From Nitrososphaerota archaeon (GTDB lineage: Archaea > Thermoproteota > Nitrososphaeria_A > Caldarchaeales > Wolframiiraptoraceae): DNA of 6,544 bases. This document shows positions 1 to 4,990 of this stretch, in pieces; position 1 is the first letter of the stretch, and each line of letters opens with the position of its first letter. Both the position numbers and the translations under genes were made by a program. The DNA is taken from positions 1 through 6,544 of the forward strand of contig JAGGVM010000134.1 in assembly GCA_021157985.1 (NCBI GenBank). Reading direction: 5' to 3'. The notes under the pieces were generated by a model. That model saw nothing but the letters and a program-made list of their open reading frames with translations. It searched no databases and was not told the DNA's origin.

Positions 1-1
1 G

Positions 2-58
2 GTTCCGGGAAAAATTGTTGAGGAAATTTTGAGAGCTCTTAGGTCGAGGTCTCCTTGA
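2..58 (+). CDS. Possible 3' end of an unidentified gene cut by the left edge
   Basis: An open frame enters from the left edge and stops at TGA (56-58), giving about 18 residues that end in IVEEILRALRSRSP. This looks like an amphipathic C-terminal helix, but it is too short to assign. If real, it converges on the DUF4013 gene and overlaps its 3' end by about 20 bases, like the overlapping tail-to-tail arrangement at 2643-2646. The first 35 bases are more AT-rich than the genes of this window, and a second frame (3-32, ending LLRKF) is also open, so the segment could equally be intergenic. Confidence 0.3.
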   Translation, partial: VPGKIVEEILRALRSRSP

Positions 59-692
59 AGACCATGGCCTGAACCCTGGTTAGGAGGAGCAAGGCTATCG
101 GCGAGATCAAGACTACTCCGATCACCGGTATCAGCCCGCCTATTAGGTTGAGGATCCAGGCCATGATCATTGTCACTATCACGACCGCGATGTACCTCCC
201 GGCTCCGAATCTCTTGATCCTGTCGAAGATCTCTCGATACTCGAAGACGCTTGATATCTTACCCGTGTGGACCACGTAGGGAATAGCCATGAAGAGATAG
301 ATGCTTATTATCAAGGCTATGACGAAAGACACGGTCAAGGCGGCGGCCATAACGCTTATGATCGCGAAGGGGTTCGGGATAACGCCTAAGCCTATGGAGC
401 CCCAAGAAACCGCGAACGAGACCAACGCGACCGGGATCAACAAGATCAAGTATGCGACGAACAGCTTAACCCCATCCACGAACATCCTGCCCCACTCACC
501 GTACTCGGGCAGAGAATCCTCGCCCTCGAGGCTCCTCCGAATGCATCGATAAACATAGCCTAAGACCAGGAAAACGGGCACTATCAGAAAAGACAGTAGA
601 AAGAGAACTCCTAAGATCACGGCCCTGCTATACGGCTTCGTCGAAAACCTGAATCCATCGCTCAGAAAATCCCCTATTCCGAACTTCTTCAT
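39..692 (-). CDS. DUF4013 family integral membrane protein
   Basis: This 217-residue protein is mostly hydrophobic. Membrane segments are visible at about residues 24-47, 77-97, 108-141 (probably a re-entrant or paired segment) and 167-206. After the first segment comes the family signature: GYVYRCIRRS, then an acidic loop LPEYGEWGRMFVDGVK (about 61-76). This 'LPE-x-x-x-WG-x-x-F-x-DG-x-K' pattern is characteristic of DUF4013, a family known mainly from archaea. The function of the family is unknown and nothing here reveals one; no catalytic motif or signal peptide is visible. The ATG at 690-692 is the only reasonable start, because an in-frame stop lies four codons upstream. There is no Shine-Dalgarno before it, so the mRNA may be leaderless. 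It is divergent from trm1 and looks monocistronic. Membrane location is inferred from hydrophobicity; family assignment is fairly secure. Confidence 0.85.
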   Translation of the reverse strand: MKKFGIGDFLSDGFRFSTKPYSRAVILGVLFLLSFLIVPVFLVLGYVYRCIRRSLEGEDSLPEYGEWGRMFVDGVKLFVAYLILLIPVALVSFAVSWGSIGLGVIPNPFAIISVMAAALTVSFVIALIISIYLFMAIPYVVHTGKISSVFEYREIFDRIKRFGAGRYIAVVIVTMIMAWILNLIGGLIPVIGVVLISPIALLLLTRVQAMVFKETST

Positions 693-718
693 GACGATAC
701 TTTACGTGAATAATTCGA

Positions 719-725
719 GATAAGG
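719..725 (-). promoter_or_regulatory. Weak TATA-like element for the DUF4013 gene
   Basis: On the minus strand this reads CCTTATC, an imperfect TATA box. A start site 25-27 bases downstream would fall within a few bases of the ATG at 692, giving a leaderless transcript. That agrees with the absence of a Shine-Dalgarno. A nearby AATTATT is too close to the start codon to be the box. This is inferred from position only. Confidence 0.35.
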
Positions 726-748
726 ATTCCCGCGGGACGAGAGATCTT

Positions 749-755
749 CTTATAT
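749..755 (+). promoter_or_regulatory. TATA box of the trm1-rlmE unit
   Basis: CTTATAT follows a purine-rich GAGA stretch that could act as a BRE. Its centre is about 26 bases before a Shine-Dalgarno-like GGTGG (778-782). The archaeal TATA-to-start spacing would put transcription initiation at about 778. The box physically overlaps the most upstream in-frame ATG (754-756), which would therefore lie outside the mRNA. Confidence 0.6.
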
Positions 756-777
756 GGAGTCAGCCCCGGCACTCCTC

Positions 778-782
778 GGTGG
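778..782 (+). promoter_or_regulatory. Shine-Dalgarno that favours the second ATG of trm1
   Basis: GGTGG can pair with the CACC of the 16S rRNA tail and lies 10 bases before the ATG at 793. No comparable motif precedes the ATG at 754. Together with the TATA box overlapping that upstream ATG, this motif decides the start call. Confidence 0.5.
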
Positions 783-792
783 AAAGCCTCGG

Positions 793-1989
793 ATGAGCGT
801 GGACGCCGAAGTCGCTAGGAAGCTCGGATACGAGGTCGAGCTGAGGCATGAGGGGAAGATATCGTTCTACGTTCCCAAGCTTCCGTCGGAGAAGGGGTAC
901 GCGCCTTCGGATCTCCCGGTATTCTTTAACCCGGTCTCCAAGCCCAACCGGGACATAACGATCCTCCTCCTCAAATCAAGGTTCAAGGGATCTAAGATCA
1001 AGGTGGTCGAGGCCCTCGCCGGAACCGGGGTGCGAAGCGTCAGGATAGCTAGGGAGACGGATGTCGTGGAGGAGGTGGTGGCCAACGATATCTCGGCTAA
1101 GGCGGTGCAGCTCATAAAAGTCAACGTGGAGCTGAACGGCGTCGGAGACTTGGTGAAGATCTCGAACCTAGACGCGAACGAGCTTCTAAGCAGATGTGGA
1201 AGGGGGAGACCTCGATACGACTACGTCGACATAGATCCCGCTGGGACGCCGGCTCACTTCCTCGAGAACGGGTTTCGAGGCTGTATTCGGGGAGGAATTT
1301 TAGCGGCGACCGCGACGGATATGGCCGCTCTCGCGGGGGCTAAGGCGGAGTCCTGTATAAGGAAGTATGATGCGAAACCTCTTAGATCGCCCTTCTCGAA
1401 GGAGATCGCATTAAGGATCTTGCTGGGTTTCGCTGCCAGGACGGCGGCCAGGCTCGGATTAGCGGTGAAACCAGTTCTAAGCTTTCAGAGAGATCACTAC
1501 GCCAGGATCTTCGTCGAGGTGGAGCGCGGAAAAACCAAGGCGAAGAAGACGTTGAGAAAACTCGGATGGATCTCCTACTGCCCCAAGTGCATGAAGATCT
1601 ACCTTGCGAAGAGATTCGACCCACCTATAACCACGTGTCCCGGCTGCGGGTCGAAGCTCGAATATGCTGGCCCGATCTGGCTCGATGAATACGCGGATAA
1701 AGGGGTTGTTTCAGAGGTTTTGGAGAAGGCGAGAGAGGAGGTCGAGATCTACGCGGAGAGCTTGAAGACCCTTGAAGCGCTGGCCCTCGAGGACACCGGG
1801 ATCGTGGGATATTTTCCCGTGAACTCTTACGCGGAGCGGTTGAAGACCTCGCCGATAAAGCCCTCGAGGCTCATCGAGAGGCTCAGAGAAATGGGCTACA
1901 AAGCGACCCCCACGCACATCGACCCAAGCGGGATCAAGACCGATGCACCGCTGAAAGCGGTAGAAGAAGTCTTCAAAGAGGAAGGGTAA
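793..1989 (+). CDS. trm1: tRNA (guanine(26)-N2)-dimethyltransferase Trm1
   Basis: Trm1 transfers two methyl groups from S-adenosylmethionine to N2 of G26 in tRNA, stabilising the hinge between D and anticodon stems. From the 793 start it has 398 residues, close to archaeal homologs. Visible parts, in order: DLPVFFNPVSKPNRDI (about 40-55), the N-terminal signature; SAM motif I VVEALAGTGVRS (about 71-82); VVANDIS, the acidic SAM-ribose motif; the catalytic loop DIDPAGTP (about 146-153); TATDMAALAG with CIRKY; and RDHYARIFVEV. A zinc ribbon with CPKC (about 263) and CPGC (about 282) precedes the C-terminal domain ending in THIDPSGIKTDAP, which is typical of Trm1. The loop is normally DPFGSP, so the Phe is Ala here. 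An in-frame ATG at 754 would add 13 residues, but it lies in the apparent TATA box. rlmE follows after 42 bases and is probably cotranscribed. Confidence 0.95.
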   Translation: MSVDAEVARKLGYEVELRHEGKISFYVPKLPSEKGYAPSDLPVFFNPVSKPNRDITILLLKSRFKGSKIKVVEALAGTGVRSVRIARETDVVEEVVANDISAKAVQLIKVNVELNGVGDLVKISNLDANELLSRCGRGRPRYDYVDIDPAGTPAHFLENGFRGCIRGGILAATATDMAALAGAKAESCIRKYDAKPLRSPFSKEIALRILLGFAARTAARLGLAVKPVLSFQRDHYARIFVEVERGKTKAKKTLRKLGWISYCPKCMKIYLAKRFDPPITTCPGCGSKLEYAGPIWLDEYADKGVVSEVLEKAREEVEIYAESLKTLEALALEDTGIVGYFPVNSYAERLKTSPIKPSRLIERLREMGYKATPTHIDPSGIKTDAPLKAVEEVFKEEG

Positions 1990-2031
1990 GCTCTAAAGCC
2001 TCCCGAAGCAGACTCGTTACAGGCTGGAAAG

Positions 2032-2646
2032 ATGCCGACGAGGAGGTGGATCGAGGAGGCTAAGCGCGATCACTATAGGAGGAGGGCGAAGGCCGAGGGC
2101 TACAGATCTAGGGCGGCGTACAAGCTTCTCGAGGCCCAGAAGAAGTTTAGGTTGATCGAGCGCGGGGATATAGTTGTTGATCTGGGTGCTTGGCCGGGTG
2201 GGATGAGCCAGGCGGCTTCGAGGCTCGTGGGGCCTGAGGGACTTGTCGTGGCCGTCGATAGGAGGGAGCTGGAGGACTTCGGTATGGAGAACGTGATAAC
2301 GCTTCAGCTCGACATCCTAGAGGATGACGTGGTGTCCGAGGTCTCGAAGGTCTTGGATGGAAAGCTCGCCGACGTCTTGATCTCGGATGCGGCGCCGAAG
2401 TTCACGGGGATAAGGGACATCGATGTGATAGCGCAATACGAGCTTACGCGGAGGGCCTACGAGATAGCTGGAGAGCTCGTGAGGCGCGGAGGATCGATAA
2501 TGCTGAAGGCGTTTGAATGCGAGGAGCTCAGGGAGCTTGAGAGGGAGCTGAGGGGAGAATACGGGTCCGTGAAGCGGTTTATCCCGCGGGCTAAGCGGAA
2601 GACGAGCTCCGAGCTATACCTGATAGCGTTGAAAAAGCAGTTTTAG
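2032..2646 (+). CDS. rlmE: FtsJ/RlmE-type rRNA 2'-O-ribose methyltransferase
   Basis: A 204-residue Rossmann-fold methyltransferase of the FtsJ/RrmJ family, which in bacteria methylates the 2'-OH of U2552 in the A-loop of 23S rRNA; archaeal orthologs are expected to act on the equivalent position. The N-terminal signature YRSRAAYKL is present. SAM motif I is DLGAWPGGMSQ (about 50-60) and the acidic end of the second strand is AVDRRE. The catalytic K-D-K-E tetrad is complete: Lys31 (AAYKL), Asp119 (SDAAP), Lys159 (LKAF) and Glu194 (SSELYL). Length matches the E. coli enzyme, and no TRAM domain is attached. The ATG at 2032 has only a weak purine tract upstream (GGAAAG) and no TATA box in the 42-base gap, so expression probably comes from the trm1 promoter. 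Its stop overlaps the stop of the opposing RPC34-like gene by 4 bases. Confidence 0.94.
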   Translation: MPTRRWIEEAKRDHYRRRAKAEGYRSRAAYKLLEAQKKFRLIERGDIVVDLGAWPGGMSQAASRLVGPEGLVVAVDRRELEDFGMENVITLQLDILEDDVVSEVSKVLDGKLADVLISDAAPKFTGIRDIDVIAQYELTRRAYEIAGELVRRGGSIMLKAFECEELRELERELRGEYGSVKRFIPRAKRKTSSELYLIALKKQF

Positions 2647-3047
2647 GCTGACGCCTTCCTCTTCCGACGCCTCTTTTGCTGCTTCTCCAAGTAGCTCGCA
2701 TAGGATTCGAGGACCCATTTCTCGAGCTTTGGGCAGTTCCAAGGAGTCCGCACGCCCTCTTTCCCGCAGACCCGATCGTATTCGCATGCCAGGCATGGAG
2801 CTCCCTTGATCGGGTCGATCGTTACTCTGCGGATGAGGGGGACGAGCCTCCGGGTCCATCGATCCTTCGCGAACTCCTTAACCCGCTTCACCATCCCCTT
2901 CTTCTCGAGCCTTATCGCTATCCTCGAGCCTTCTCTGCTCGTGACGCCGAGCTTGTGCCATAGCTCGGATTGGAGAAGCCCCTTATCCTGATGTTTTAGG
3001 AGAAGCTTTATCGCCGCCTCCTCGAGCTTCGTAAGCTTCTGCGGCAA
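2643..3047 (-). CDS. RPC34-like winged-helix protein with C-terminal Fe-S motif
   Basis: This 134-residue protein looks like an archaeal ortholog of eukaryotic RNA polymerase III subunit RPC34 (human POLR3F). Residues about 5-70 form one winged helix; GLLQSELWHKLGV, then LEKKGMVKRVKEF, resembles the second winged helix of RPC34. The linker leads to four cysteines (85, 88, 94, 105) spaced C-x2-C-x5-C-x10-C. From memory this is the spacing of the RPC34 C-terminal cluster, including the flanking G before the first Cys, a Pro shortly before the last, and a Trp just after it; that cluster binds a 4Fe-4S centre. A basic tail (QKRRRKRK) ends the protein. It is much shorter than eukaryotic RPC34, which has extra winged helices. 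The start is TTG: it follows a GAGGGAT Shine-Dalgarno, an in-frame stop lies five codons upstream, and no ATG is close. The tfb gene ends 36 bases upstream. A generic archaeal winged-helix regulator is the alternative, but the Cys pattern argues against it. Confidence 0.78.
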   Translation of the reverse strand: MPQKLTKLEEAAIKLLLKHQDKGLLQSELWHKLGVTSREGSRIAIRLEKKGMVKRVKEFAKDRWTRRLVPLIRRVTIDPIKGAPCLACEYDRVCGKEGVRTPWNCPKLEKWVLESYASYLEKQQKRRRKRKASA

Positions 3048-3053
3048 GAAGAG

Positions 3054-3060
3054 ATCCCTC
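3054..3060 (-). promoter_or_regulatory. Shine-Dalgarno supporting the TTG start of the RPC34-like gene
   Basis: On the minus strand GAGGGAT lies 6 bases before TTG (3047-3045). With the in-frame TAG at 3062-3060 it restricts the start to this TTG. Confidence 0.55.
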
Positions 3061-3082
3061 TAAGGTATTTCCCGGCAGCCTC

Positions 3083-3089
3083 CTTATAT
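3083..3089 (-). promoter_or_regulatory. Candidate TATA box of the RPC34-like gene, over the tfb stop
   Basis: The minus strand reads ATATAAG, which spans the tfb stop codon (3086-3084). Its centre is 26 bases before the Shine-Dalgarno of the next gene, matching the spacing at other promoters of this window. It may give the RPC34-like gene an independent transcript besides read-through from tfb. The bases also encode the last residues of TFB, so chance remains possible. Confidence 0.45.
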
Positions 3090-3899
3090 CTTAATCGCGG
3101 CCAGCTCCCCGAGCTCCCTAAGCCTCCGCTTCAAGGTGCTCAGCCCGATCCCCGCCGCCGCTGCCACCCTTCGCTGAGAAACAGGCGAGCCGAGCGATCT
3201 CGCGGCGAGATAAACCGAGGCCGCGGCCACGGCCCTCCTAATCCTCCCCTGGCTTAGGCCTGCTCCCCGGGCCTGCTCGAAGAGCTCGTTCGCCTTAACC
3301 TCGACTAAGCCGTTTAGGCCGAGGCTTCTAACGATCTTTGAGATATAGGCCGCTCCTCCGACTTCTTCCTTGACGCCGAGTAGGCTGGAAAGGGTCATGC
3401 TGCATCGGAGGATCTCGGAGGCGGTTGCCTCGGAGTGTTCGGCGAGCTCTCTCGCTGACCTCGGAACCCCGTGGATCTTCATGGCGAGGTGGAGGAGCGA
3501 GGTGGGCAGGGCCTTTGAGAGCTTCTTTGAGGGCTTGATCTTCTTGGAGGCTTTTCGAAGGAGGATGGCGGCGGTTTGGGCGACCGTCTCGGGTAATCCG
3601 AGGCTCGAGCTTACGCGGTAGATCTCCGAGAGGCATCTTATCGTGAACTCGTCTCCTTTCTCGCGATCTATGCGCTTCGCCGGAATGGTTGAGAGGCCGA
3701 AGTCGTGGAGGAGGGGGGTTATCGGGGCGCCGGTTCTCTCCCTTCTAAGCCTGTCACCGTATCCATAGGCTCTCCACTCGGGCCCAGAGTAAACGGTTCG
3801 ACCCACCACTGCTCCGCAGTCGAGGCAGATCAGCTCCCCCGATTCCTCGTCCTCGATTATCCTCCTGCTTCCGCAGAACCTGCATCGAAGCTCGTTCAT
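3084..3899 (-). CDS. tfb: Transcription initiation factor B (TFB, archaeal TFIIB)
   Basis: TFB joins TBP on the promoter and recruits RNA polymerase. This copy has 271 residues, shorter than the roughly 300 typical of the family. The N-terminal zinc ribbon has Cys6, Cys9, Cys25 and Cys28. The B-reader/linker region is canonical: GPEWRAYGYGDR, RRERTGAPITPLLHDFGLSTI (about 39-72, broken here after DR). The first cyclin repeat (about 84-175) is divergent: the usual helix R-S-I-E-G-V-x-A-A-A-L-Y-A-A-C is replaced by KKLSKALPTSLLHLAMKI. The second repeat (about 183-265) is closer, with YISKIVRSLGLNG, AVAAASVYLAARSLG and a helix-turn-helix QRRVAAAAGIGLSTLKRRL at the position that contacts the BRE. 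The C-terminus is short. The ATG at 3899 has no Shine-Dalgarno but a TATA box about 32 bases upstream. It lies between gar1 and the RPC34-like gene. It could be the main TFB or a paralog. Confidence 0.93.
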   Translation of the reverse strand: MNELRCRFCGSRRIIEDEESGELICLDCGAVVGRTVYSGPEWRAYGYGDRLRRERTGAPITPLLHDFGLSTIPAKRIDREKGDEFTIRCLSEIYRVSSSLGLPETVAQTAAILLRKASKKIKPSKKLSKALPTSLLHLAMKIHGVPRSARELAEHSEATASEILRCSMTLSSLLGVKEEVGGAAYISKIVRSLGLNGLVEVKANELFEQARGAGLSQGRIRRAVAAASVYLAARSLGSPVSQRRVAAAAGIGLSTLKRRLRELGELAAIKI

Positions 3900-3928
3900 C
3901 GCCGACGCGGGAGAGAAGGGGGCTCAGC

Positions 3929-3934
3929 TTATAA
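3929..3934 (-). promoter_or_regulatory. TATA box of tfb
   Basis: TTATAA, read GTTATAAG on the minus strand, is centred about 32 bases before the tfb ATG. Transcription would start about 6-7 bases before the ATG. This matches the lack of a Shine-Dalgarno (the preceding bases are pyrimidine/GC rich). It sits in the 84-base gar1-tfb gap, suggesting tfb has its own promoter. Confidence 0.55.
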
Positions 3935-3983
3935 CTTGATTTCCCGGAAGATGTGGGAAGACTCCGAGGGTTTTATTCCGAGA

Positions 3984-4256
3984 TCATCGAGGTAGTTTTC
4001 TCCCGGGTTTCTTCGATTCCTCGAGTAGGTAGAGGGCTGTGCCTTCGCTGATCGACGCGCCGCCAATGGGCTTCACTTCTACGTAGAACTCCTCCTCTTT
4101 TCCGAACACGCTTGAGACGACGCCGAGCTCCCTCAGATCGGAGGCGTAGACCTTTTCACCGAGCCTCGGCATCCGCTCGCCTTTAACCACTACTTTCCCC
4201 TCGACGATCGCCCAAACCTTTCCAAGCCTCCTGAGACCTCGAACCCTCCGAGCCAT
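3984..4256 (-). CDS. gar1: H/ACA RNP protein Gar1
   Basis: Gar1 binds Cbf5 in the H/ACA ribonucleoprotein, which pseudouridylates rRNA under guide-RNA direction, and helps product release and turnover. The 90 residues match archaeal Gar1 length. The core six-stranded barrel is recognisable: RRLGKVWAIVEGKVVVKGE, then the signature PRLGEKVY (about 30-37), LRELGVVSSVFGKEEEFYVEVKP (in two parts, about 41-63). The glycine/arginine-rich tails of eukaryotic Gar1 are absent, as usual in archaea, leaving a short basic tail PGRKLPR. The ATG lies 2 bases after the SRP19 stop, preceded by AAGGT (minus strand, 4265-4261), so translation is probably coupled to srp19. The srp19-gar1-tfb order is, from memory, a recurrent archaeal neighbourhood. 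Confidence 0.92.
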   Translation of the reverse strand: MARRVRGLRRLGKVWAIVEGKVVVKGERMPRLGEKVYASDLRELGVVSSVFGKEEEFYVEVKPIGGASISEGTALYLLEESKKPGRKLPR

Positions 4257-4258
4257 AG

Positions 4259-4549
4259 CTACCTTCTACGCCGCCTCCCAAGCTCCAAGGCCAGGAGCCT
4301 AATCACCTCACCCTTCTTCATGGGCTTCCCGGGCTTAACGATCACCTTCCCAGTCCGCTTCCACCAATAGGCCGGATGACTCCCAGGCTCTATCTCAACC
4401 TGCCAACCAAGCCTCTTCGCGGCCGAGGCGATTTGCTCGGCGTCGGGGTTTCGGACCGCGAGCCTCTTCCCTACGCGCCTACATCTCGACCTACTAACTG
4501 ATTCATCGAAGTAGATGGGCCAGATGACGTAGCCCTCGCGCTTGATCAA
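4259..4549 (-). CDS. srp19: Signal recognition particle 19 kDa protein SRP19
   Basis: SRP19 binds helices 6 and 8 of 7S RNA and shapes the site for SRP54, acting in cotranslational targeting to the membrane. The 96 residues carry the family pattern: IWPIYFDESVSRSRCRRVGK (about 9-28) with the conserved W-P-x-Y-x-D and S-R-x-x-x-R-R, then NPDAEQIASAAKRLGW, HPAYWWKRTGKVIV (about 58-71) and the lysine-rich KPMKKGEVIRLLA. It ends in a run of arginines. The start codon is TTG at 4549-4547, sharing four bases (TTGA) with the TGA stop of S8e. GGTGA seven bases upstream serves as Shine-Dalgarno inside the S8e coding sequence. No ATG or GTG fits upstream, and the N-terminus matches the family, so TTG is well supported. 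Tight overlap implies translational coupling. Confidence 0.93.
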   Translation of the reverse strand: MIKREGYVIWPIYFDESVSRSRCRRVGKRLAVRNPDAEQIASAAKRLGWQVEIEPGSHPAYWWKRTGKVIVKPGKPMKKGEVIRLLALELGRRRRR

Positions 4550-4935
4550 GCCTGCTTCACCAATACGGCGTTTATGACGCCGTCCTGGCCCGGCCTCGAG
4601 GTCACCTTAGCCTTCCCGAGCTCGGTCTCGATCAAGGCGCCTTTAGTGATGACGCCGCGGCGCTCCAGGTCCCTGCTCGCCGGATTCGATAGAAGCCTGA
4701 GGATCTTGACTTTCTGAGCTATCTTCTTATCCGGGTCGAAGACGTTCGCGTAGATGTCCGCGGCTAAGGCGTATTTCACGCCGCCGCCTCGCGTCCGCTT
4801 CTCCCTGAGCTTCCGCTCACCAAGCCTGGTTAAGACCGGAGATCCTCCACGCTCGTATTTCCGCTTCTTCCTGTTCGGCCTCTTCCTACCGCCCGTCGGC
4901 TTCCGCTTATGGAGATCGGTATGCCACTGGGTCAT
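4546..4935 (-). CDS. rps8e: Small ribosomal subunit protein S8e
   Basis: This 129-residue protein is a structural protein of the 30S subunit, found in archaea and eukaryotes. The N-terminal basic segment has the signature HKRKPTGGRKRPNRKKRKYE (about 9-28). The C-terminal half contains NPASRDLERRGVITKGA and TELGKAKVTSRPGQDGVIN (about 104-122), both diagnostic. Length is normal. The ATG at 4935 has AAGGAG (minus strand, 4950-4945) nine bases upstream and a strong TATA box. It is the first gene of the rps8e-srp19-gar1 group, where genes overlap by 4 bases or are 2 bases apart, so a single transcript is likely. The transglutaminase-like gene ends 55 bases upstream on the same strand. Confidence 0.96.
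   Translation of the reverse strand: MTQWHTDLHKRKPTGGRKRPNRKKRKYERGGSPVLTRLGERKLREKRTRGGGVKYALAADIYANVFDPDKKIAQKVKILRLLSNPASRDLERRGVITKGALIETELGKAKVTSRPGQDGVINAVLVKQA
4557..4561 (-). promoter_or_regulatory. Shine-Dalgarno of srp19 within the S8e gene
   Basis: Minus-strand GGTGA lies 7 bases before the TTG start and matches the anti-SD region. It falls in codons close to the S8e C-terminus and supports TTG as the start. Confidence 0.5.
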
Positions 4936-4971
4936 CTTTCCCGGCTCCTTCCACGAAGCCTGCGAGCCACC

Positions 4972-4978
4972 TTATAAA
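4972..4978 (-). promoter_or_regulatory. TATA box of the rps8e-srp19-gar1 unit
   Basis: The minus strand reads TTTATAA within ATTTTATAAGG, the best TATA box of the window. Its centre is 25 bases before the Shine-Dalgarno AAGGAG (4950-4945), so transcription should begin about 15 bases before the ATG. The preceding T-rich bases may also help terminate the upstream transglutaminase-like transcript. Confidence 0.65.
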
Positions 4979-4990
4979 ATAATCGCGCGG

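Noticed and set aside
1..38. Short oligo-T run on the minus strand (10-14) as terminator of the DUF4013 gene
   Set aside because: Only five T residues with no hairpin; it could serve as an archaeal T-tract terminator but cannot be told from chance.
301..552. Open frame of 83 codons on the plus strand
   Set aside because: It is antisense to the DUF4013 gene, which has a clear family signature and membrane segments. The frame shows no recognisable motif and no promoter.
867..1124. Open frames antisense to trm1 (also 1382-1624 and 1711-1917)
   Set aside because: All lie inside conserved Trm1 coding sequence and show only low-complexity Arg/Ser-rich translations.
1990..2031. Promoter between trm1 and rlmE
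   Set aside because: No TATA-like box at the spacing seen elsewhere in the window; read-through from trm1 explains expression more simply.
3900..3999. Possible box C/D guide RNA at the end of gar1 (GATGATC on the minus strand)
   Set aside because: It does not match the C box (RUGAUGA), no paired D, C' and D' boxes follow, and the bases are part of the gar1 stop region.
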